Assembly: GCA_036723975.1 (NCBI GenBank)
Contig: DAIMGJ010000008.1
Location: forward strand, 1 to 64,000
DNA length: 64,000 nt
DNA from: JAILEN01 sp036723975
GTDB taxonomy: Bacteria; Bacillota; Clostridia; Lachnospirales; Lachnospiraceae
Reading direction: 5' to 3'
A program made the position numbers and the translations under genes. Of the stretch, positions 59,883 to 64,000 are shown piece after piece. Numbering within the stretch: the first letter of the stretch is position 1; each line of letters begins with the position of its first letter. The notes beneath the pieces are model-generated. The model saw nothing but the letters and a program-made list of their open reading frames with translations. It did not search any database and was not told the DNA's origin.

Positions 59883-60962
59883 TTATTTGTACATTTCTTC
59901 GTAGTACTTCTGATAGTCACCGGAGGTAACATTCTTCATCCAATCTTCATGTTCAAAGAACCAAGCGATTGTCTTTCTGATACCCTGTTCAAACATGGTT
60001 TCCGGCTCCCAGCCTACTTCTTTTTTGATCTTATCCGGAGCGATTGCATATCTTCTGTCATGTCCCTTACGATCTGTAACGTAAGTAATTAGGTTTTCAG
60101 ATACATTGGCACGACGCGGGTCGTTTTCCGGAAGCATCTCCAAAAGTGTATCTAAAATGATATGGATAATCTGGATGTTCTGACGCTCGTTATGACCACC
60201 GATATTGTAGGTTTCTCCAAGCTTTCCGTTCTCCTGAACCATATCGATTCCCTTTGCATGATCATCTACATACAACCAGTCACGGATGTTCTTTCCATCA
60301 CCGTATACAGGAAGTTCCTTTCCCTGAAGTGCGTTGTTGATGATAAGTGGAATCAACTTTTCAGGGAACTGGTAAGGTCCGTAGTTGTTTGAGCAGTTCG
60401 TAATATTCGCAGGGAACTTATATGTATCAATATAAGCCTTTACCAAGAAATCAGATGAAGCCTTGGATGCAGAATATGGGCTGTGTGGATCGTACGGTGT
60501 TGTCTCATAGAAGTATGCGTTTGGATCGTCATTTAATGAGCCGTATACCTCGTCTGTAGAAACATGTAAGAATTTCTTTCCTTCTTTGAAGGAGCCGTCC
60601 GGCAATTCCCATGCAGCCTTAGCGCAATTTAACATAACTGCTGTTCCCAAAACGTTGGTCTGAACAAACACTTCCGGGTTCTTGATGGAACGGTCTACGT
60701 GAGACTCAGCTGCGAAATGAACGACACGGTCAATGTCGTTTTCAGCAAAAATTTTCTGGATTGCTTCTTTATCGCAGATGTCAGCACGTACGAAAGTATA
60801 GTTCTCGCGGTTCTCAACATCTTTTAAATTCTCAAGGTTGCCGGCATAAGTAAGCTTGTCTACATTGATGATGCGGATTTCGTTGTCGTACTTACGGAAC
60901 ATATAATGAATATAGTTTGATCCGATAAATCCGGCACCACCTGTTACTAAATAAGTTCTCAT
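59883..60962 (-). CDS. rfbB: dTDP-glucose 4,6-dehydratase (RfbB)
   Basis: RfbB makes the 4-keto-6-deoxy sugar from dTDP-glucose using NAD. The 359-residue protein starts at MRTYLVTGGAGFIGSNY after GGAGGAAA. The NAD loop GGAGFIG is followed by HFAAESHVDRSI, HVSTDEVYGSL and the catalytic pair YSASKASSD (Tyr, Lys). NNYGPYQFPEKLIP is typical. It follows rfbD by 19 bases and ends at a strong terminator. Confidence 0.96.
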   Translation of the reverse strand: MRTYLVTGGAGFIGSNYIHYMFRKYDNEIRIINVDKLTYAGNLENLKDVENRENYTFVRADICDKEAIQKIFAENDIDRVVHFAAESHVDRSIKNPEVFVQTNVLGTAVMLNCAKAAWELPDGSFKEGKKFLHVSTDEVYGSLNDDPNAYFYETTPYDPHSPYSASKASSDFLVKAYIDTYKFPANITNCSNNYGPYQFPEKLIPLIINNALQGKELPVYGDGKNIRDWLYVDDHAKGIDMVQENGKLGETYNIGGHNERQNIQIIHIILDTLLEMLPENDPRRANVSENLITYVTDRKGHDRRYAIAPDKIKKEVGWEPETMFEQGIRKTIAWFFEHEDWMKNVTSGDYQKYYEEMYK

Positions 60963-60981
60963 GTTTTTTTCCTCCATGATT

Positions 60982-61851
60982 TTACATATTGTTCAAATAT
61001 ACATCTAATGCATCTTCCCACTGTGCCATAGCAAATTTATCAGTGGTAAGCTTTAACATTTTATTTTCCAAAATAGAAAACTTCGGACGATTTGCTGCAG
61101 CAGGGTTCATTGCTGCGTACTCTTCTGAAGTTACATGGTTTACCTTGGTAGAAAGGCCTTTCTTTTTAAAGATGGCTTCTGTAAAGTCTGCCCAGTTGGT
61201 ATCACCTTCGCAGGTTGCGTGATAAAGTCCAAAGCTGTCTGTCGGCTCTAAGAAGTGAATCATCTTTGCAAGTTCTACCGCACTTGTAGGAGATCCTACC
61301 TGATCACATACGACACTTACTTCATCATGTGTCTCTGCAAGGGAAAGCATTGTCTTAACAAAGTTCTTTCCGTCACCATATAACCAAGCGGTTCTTAAAA
61401 TAAAATACTTGGTTCCAAACTGTTTTACAAAATTCTCGCCGGCTAATTTGGTACGTCCGTATGCACTTACCGGATTCGGTGTATCAAACTCGGTATAAGG
61501 CACAGTGGCGTCTCCCGCAAATACATAATCCGTAGATACATGGATTAATTTTGCGCCAACTTCAGTGGCAGCAATCGCAAGATTGCGTGGTCCGATTGCA
61601 TTTGCTTTGTATGCCAAATCTTCATTAACTTCACAACCATCAACATTGGTATAAGCTGCGCAGTTGATAATCACATCCGGCTGTTCCTTTTTGCAGATAG
61701 ACATCACTGCCTCTACGTCGGAAATATCCAAGATTGTGATACCTTCACCCTCAATCATGTCGGTACGGATGAACTCAACTTCAGCACCGTACTCTTTTTG
61801 AATTGCTCTTCCCAATTGGCCGTTACAGCCGGTTAACAAAATCTTCTTCAT
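60982..61851 (-). CDS. rfbD: dTDP-4-dehydrorhamnose reductase (RfbD)
   Basis: RfbD makes dTDP-L-rhamnose by NADPH reduction, the last step. The 289-residue protein has the nucleotide-binding ILLTGCNGQLGRAIQ, then NCAAYTNVDGCE, HVSTDYVFAGD and the catalytic pair YGRTKLAGE. AGGAG precedes the ATG at 61851, which lies one base after the leuA stop; an ATG at 61860 overlaps leuA. The tight junction implies co-translation with leuA. Confidence 0.95.
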   Translation of the reverse strand: MKKILLTGCNGQLGRAIQKEYGAEVEFIRTDMIEGEGITILDISDVEAVMSICKKEQPDVIINCAAYTNVDGCEVNEDLAYKANAIGPRNLAIAATEVGAKLIHVSTDYVFAGDATVPYTEFDTPNPVSAYGRTKLAGENFVKQFGTKYFILRTAWLYGDGKNFVKTMLSLAETHDEVSVVCDQVGSPTSAVELAKMIHFLEPTDSFGLYHATCEGDTNWADFTEAIFKKKGLSTKVNHVTSEEYAAMNPAAANRPKFSILENKMLKLTTDKFAMAQWEDALDVYLNNM

Positions 61852-61852
61852 T

Positions 61853-63535
61853 CTACACATACTCCTGTGATAATTTAACCAATCGATTCATGGCTGAAAA
61901 AATACCACGAATCGACGCTCTTGTGATATTGGAAGATATTCCCACACCAAAAGTATGATTTCCGGTGCGCGGATCCTCCATTTCTATATAAGCAGCTGCT
62001 TTTGCATGACTGCCTACGCCGAGAGAATGTTCGGAATAATCCTGAACCGAAAAATCCATCTCGGGAACACACTGTTTAATCGCAAGTTTCACCGCATCAA
62101 TCGGTCCGTTTCCATCCGCTTCGGAGTGGAAAGTTTCACCTCGATATTCAAAATCCAATGCCACATGGGCTTCATCATCTCCCATGTTGTCATCAATGTC
62201 TACAAAGATTAACCGATACGGGTCCTTTAAGTCAATATATTCCTTTTTGAAGGCTGCCATAATGGTTTCGGGTTTTACCTCCCCACCTTCTCTTTCGGAA
62301 ATATACTGAATGACATCCGCAAATTCTCTTTGCATTTTCTTCGGTAACTTATATCCATATACCGTATCCATAACAAAGGCCACTCCGCCCTTACCGGACT
62401 GGCTGTTAATACGAACCACCGGCTCATATTTACGTCCGATATCAGAAGGATCAATCGGAAGATATGGCACCTGCCAAACCTTGCTGTTTCGTTCCTTCAT
62501 CGCTTTTACGCCTTTATTGATGGCATCCTGATGCGAACCGGAAAAAGCGGTAAATACCAGTTTGCCGGCGTAAGGATGGCGCATGTCGACATCCATTTTA
62601 CAACATCTTTCGTAAACGTCAACTATTTCATTAATATTCTCTATATCAAGCTCGGGATTAATCCCCTGAGAAAACATGTTATAAGCCACTGTCAAAATGT
62701 CCACATTACCGGTACGTTCCCCATTTCCGAGAAGGGTTCCCTCCACACGATCGGCACCGGCAAGAAGTGCAAGCTCCGTACACGCCACTCCGCAGCCTCT
62801 GTCATTGTGAGGGTGAATGCTGATAATGGTATTTTCTCTGTCCTCAATATGCTTAGACACCCACTCCACCTGATCTGCGTAGACATTCGGTGTATTCATC
62901 TCAACCGTATTGGGAAGATTAAATATAATCGGAGCATCCGTCGCATGATTCCATTCTTTTGCAACCGCATTACAAATTCTCGCAGAAAACTCCACTTCCG
63001 TTCCGGAAAAGCTTTCCGGCGAATATTCCAACTGAAGGTTTCCATCATATCTGTGAAGTCCTTCTTTTACCATGCGAGTTCCATCAACGGCAATCTGAAC
63101 GATTTCGTCCTCATTCATTCCAAACACCACATCTCTTTGTAAGGTGGATGTGGAATTATATATATGAAATACAACGTTTTTAATTCCCTGAATTGCTTCA
63201 TAGGTTCTATCGATTAACTCTTTACGGCACTGTGAAAGCACCTGCACCTTTACATCATCCGGAATCTTGTTTTCCGCAACCAGACGTCTTAAGAAATCAA
63301 ATTCAATCTGGCTGGCTGCCGGAAAGCCGATTTCAATCTCCTTGAACCCAAGTTTAATTAAAAGATCGAACATCTCCATTTTTTCCTCGACATTCATCGG
63401 CTCAATCAACGCCTGATTTCCGTCTCTTAAATCAACGCTGCACCAGGTGGGCGCTTTTTCAATCTCCTTATTCGGCCAGGTACGTTCCTTAAAATCAACC
63501 ACAGGATTTCTCCTGTAACGCTTGTAATCTAACAT
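61853..63535 (-). CDS. leuA: 2-isopropylmalate synthase (LeuA), long type
   Basis: LeuA condenses acetyl-CoA with 2-oxoisovalerate, starting leucine synthesis. The 560-residue protein has the SVDLRDGNQALIEPM start of the HMGL-type barrel. The metal pair lies in IISIHPHNDRGCG, and the leucine-sensing C-terminal domain is present (VALDFEYRGETFHSEADGNG and HTFGVGIS). Its stop nearly meets the rfbD start. The remaining leu genes are absent, so its link here to rhamnose synthesis is odd. Confidence 0.95.
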   Translation of the reverse strand: MLDYKRYRRNPVVDFKERTWPNKEIEKAPTWCSVDLRDGNQALIEPMNVEEKMEMFDLLIKLGFKEIEIGFPAASQIEFDFLRRLVAENKIPDDVKVQVLSQCRKELIDRTYEAIQGIKNVVFHIYNSTSTLQRDVVFGMNEDEIVQIAVDGTRMVKEGLHRYDGNLQLEYSPESFSGTEVEFSARICNAVAKEWNHATDAPIIFNLPNTVEMNTPNVYADQVEWVSKHIEDRENTIISIHPHNDRGCGVACTELALLAGADRVEGTLLGNGERTGNVDILTVAYNMFSQGINPELDIENINEIVDVYERCCKMDVDMRHPYAGKLVFTAFSGSHQDAINKGVKAMKERNSKVWQVPYLPIDPSDIGRKYEPVVRINSQSGKGGVAFVMDTVYGYKLPKKMQREFADVIQYISEREGGEVKPETIMAAFKKEYIDLKDPYRLIFVDIDDNMGDDEAHVALDFEYRGETFHSEADGNGPIDAVKLAIKQCVPEMDFSVQDYSEHSLGVGSHAKAAAYIEMEDPRTGNHTFGVGISSNITRASIRGIFSAMNRLVKLSQEYV

Positions 63536-63580
63536 GTCAATGTCTCCTTAGTCCTTATTTTGTAATCTTTCCTGTTCTCT

Positions 63581-63853
63581 TTAAATCTTTTCCCCGAAGC
63601 CGCTTTTGACCAAATCAATCATAGCCCGCAATGCTTCTTTTTCATCTTCTCCGTCGCAACAAATTTCAATTTCATCACCGTTTCTTATGCACGCCCCAAG
63701 CACACTTAACACGCTTTTGGCATTAGCCTCACCATTTCCTTTGTACCTAAAAACAATATGGGAGGTATATTTCATGGCTGTATCGCAAAATATTCCCGCC
63801 GGGCGAAGATGAAATCCCGACGGATTTGCCACAACTATTTTTTCGCTAACCAT
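63581..63853 (-). CDS. HPr-family phosphocarrier protein
   Basis: The 90-residue protein has the active His15 in NPSGFHLRPAG. Ser47 stands where HPr carries its regulatory Ser46 (NAKSVLSVLG). It could be HPr or a Crh-like regulator; no EI or other PTS gene is in the window. It lies 45 bases upstream of leuA. Confidence 0.88.
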   Translation of the reverse strand: MVSEKIVVANPSGFHLRPAGIFCDTAMKYTSHIVFRYKGNGEANAKSVLSVLGACIRNGDEIEICCDGEDEKEALRAMIDLVKSGFGEKI

Positions 63854-63864
63854 CTTTCGTCCCC

Positions 63865-64000
63865 CTAGTTCGATGTAGTTGTCTTTTTCGAAGTCGTTAC
63901 CACTAGTGAAACAATCTCATCCGAAACACTGAATTCGCCATCCACAGAAAACTTAACATTCACGCTGTAGGTACCCGGTTCCGTAATCTTTGATGCATCA
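63865..64000 (-). CDS. 3' end of a gene cut by the window edge, possibly a surface protein
   Basis: The last 44 codons of a leftward gene are visible, ending in TAG at 63865-63867. The residues include EPGTYSVNVKFSVDGEFSVS and a Thr/Ser/Lys-rich tail, like an Ig-type extracellular beta domain. The rest lies outside the window, so the function is unknown. Confidence 0.6.
   Translation of the reverse strand, partial: DASKITEPGTYSVNVKFSVDGEFSVSDEIVSLVVTTSKKTTTSN

Noticed and set aside
1..64000. CRISPR arrays, prophage or insertion sequences
   Set aside because: No regularly spaced repeats, integrase, transposase or phage structural genes were seen.

Overview
The window looks like chromosomal DNA from an anaerobic clostridium of the Lachnospiraceae type (the Butyrivibrio, Roseburia and Ruminococcus-like neighbourhood). 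Evidence: moderately AT-rich, Gram-positive gene content; tRNA genes without encoded CCA; an FMN riboswitch in front of ribU; strong AGGAGG-type ribosome binding sites; LCP proteins and a YesM/YesN sensor pair; and a cellobiose phosphorylase of the rumen-clostridial type. Nearly all genes lie on the minus strand. No phage, insertion sequence or CRISPR array was seen. The assignment rests on reading protein families, not on a database search.

Layout by position. 1-477: two tandem minus-strand promoters leaving the left edge (probably an rRNA operon), two tRNA-Ser genes and their promoter. 474-5858: housekeeping genes ispD, tsaD, rnz, rimI, tsaB and tsaE, which cover tRNA t6A synthesis, isoprenoid synthesis and tRNA maturation. 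5916-7000: a nested palindromic intergenic element, then ribU under an FMN riboswitch. 7038-14277: an LCP protein with an extra extracellular domain, yajC, tgt, aroC, a lactonase-like propeller, and a trhP/trmR pair for wobble-uridine modification. 14453-22997: a cellobiose/cellodextrin locus with a binding protein, two permeases and a LacI regulator reading left, and cellobiose phosphorylase plus a GH1 beta-glucosidase reading right. 23081-26403: an HExxH protein, a GGDEF-PAS signalling protein and a glycosyltransferase.

26570-33281: iron uptake. There are two FeoA proteins, FeoB and a short Cys-rich membrane protein, with a clear promoter and two matching TTAGG/CCTAA-type boxes. A large RgpF-HAD fusion protein and a small DtxR-type regulator with an unknown partner gene follow. 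33263-42857: a sugar-sensing and uptake locus with two soluble binding proteins, a membrane-anchored binding protein, a YesM-type kinase, a YesN-type regulator and an MglBAC-type transporter. 43106-47031: pyruvate kinase, carbamate kinase and HtrA.

47195-59718: a long leftward cell-surface polysaccharide run. It holds glf, rfbA, rfbC, a MacAB-like exporter with two different adaptor proteins, a UDPGP-family pyrophosphorylase, a polyprenyl-phosphate sugar transferase, a glycosyltransferase and an LCP ligase, and ends in a strong terminator. 59883-63853: leuA, rfbD and rfbB in one run, preceded by an HPr-like protein; the window ends inside a further gene. Together rfbA, rfbB, rfbC, rfbD and glf would supply dTDP-L-rhamnose and UDP-galactofuranose for a wall polysaccharide that the sugar transferase starts and the LCP protein attaches. 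I saw no wholly new system. The least explained parts are the two-adaptor exporter with its 35-bp dyad, the LCP protein with a binding-protein-like domain, the DtxR/unknown gene pair, and the HExxH protein.
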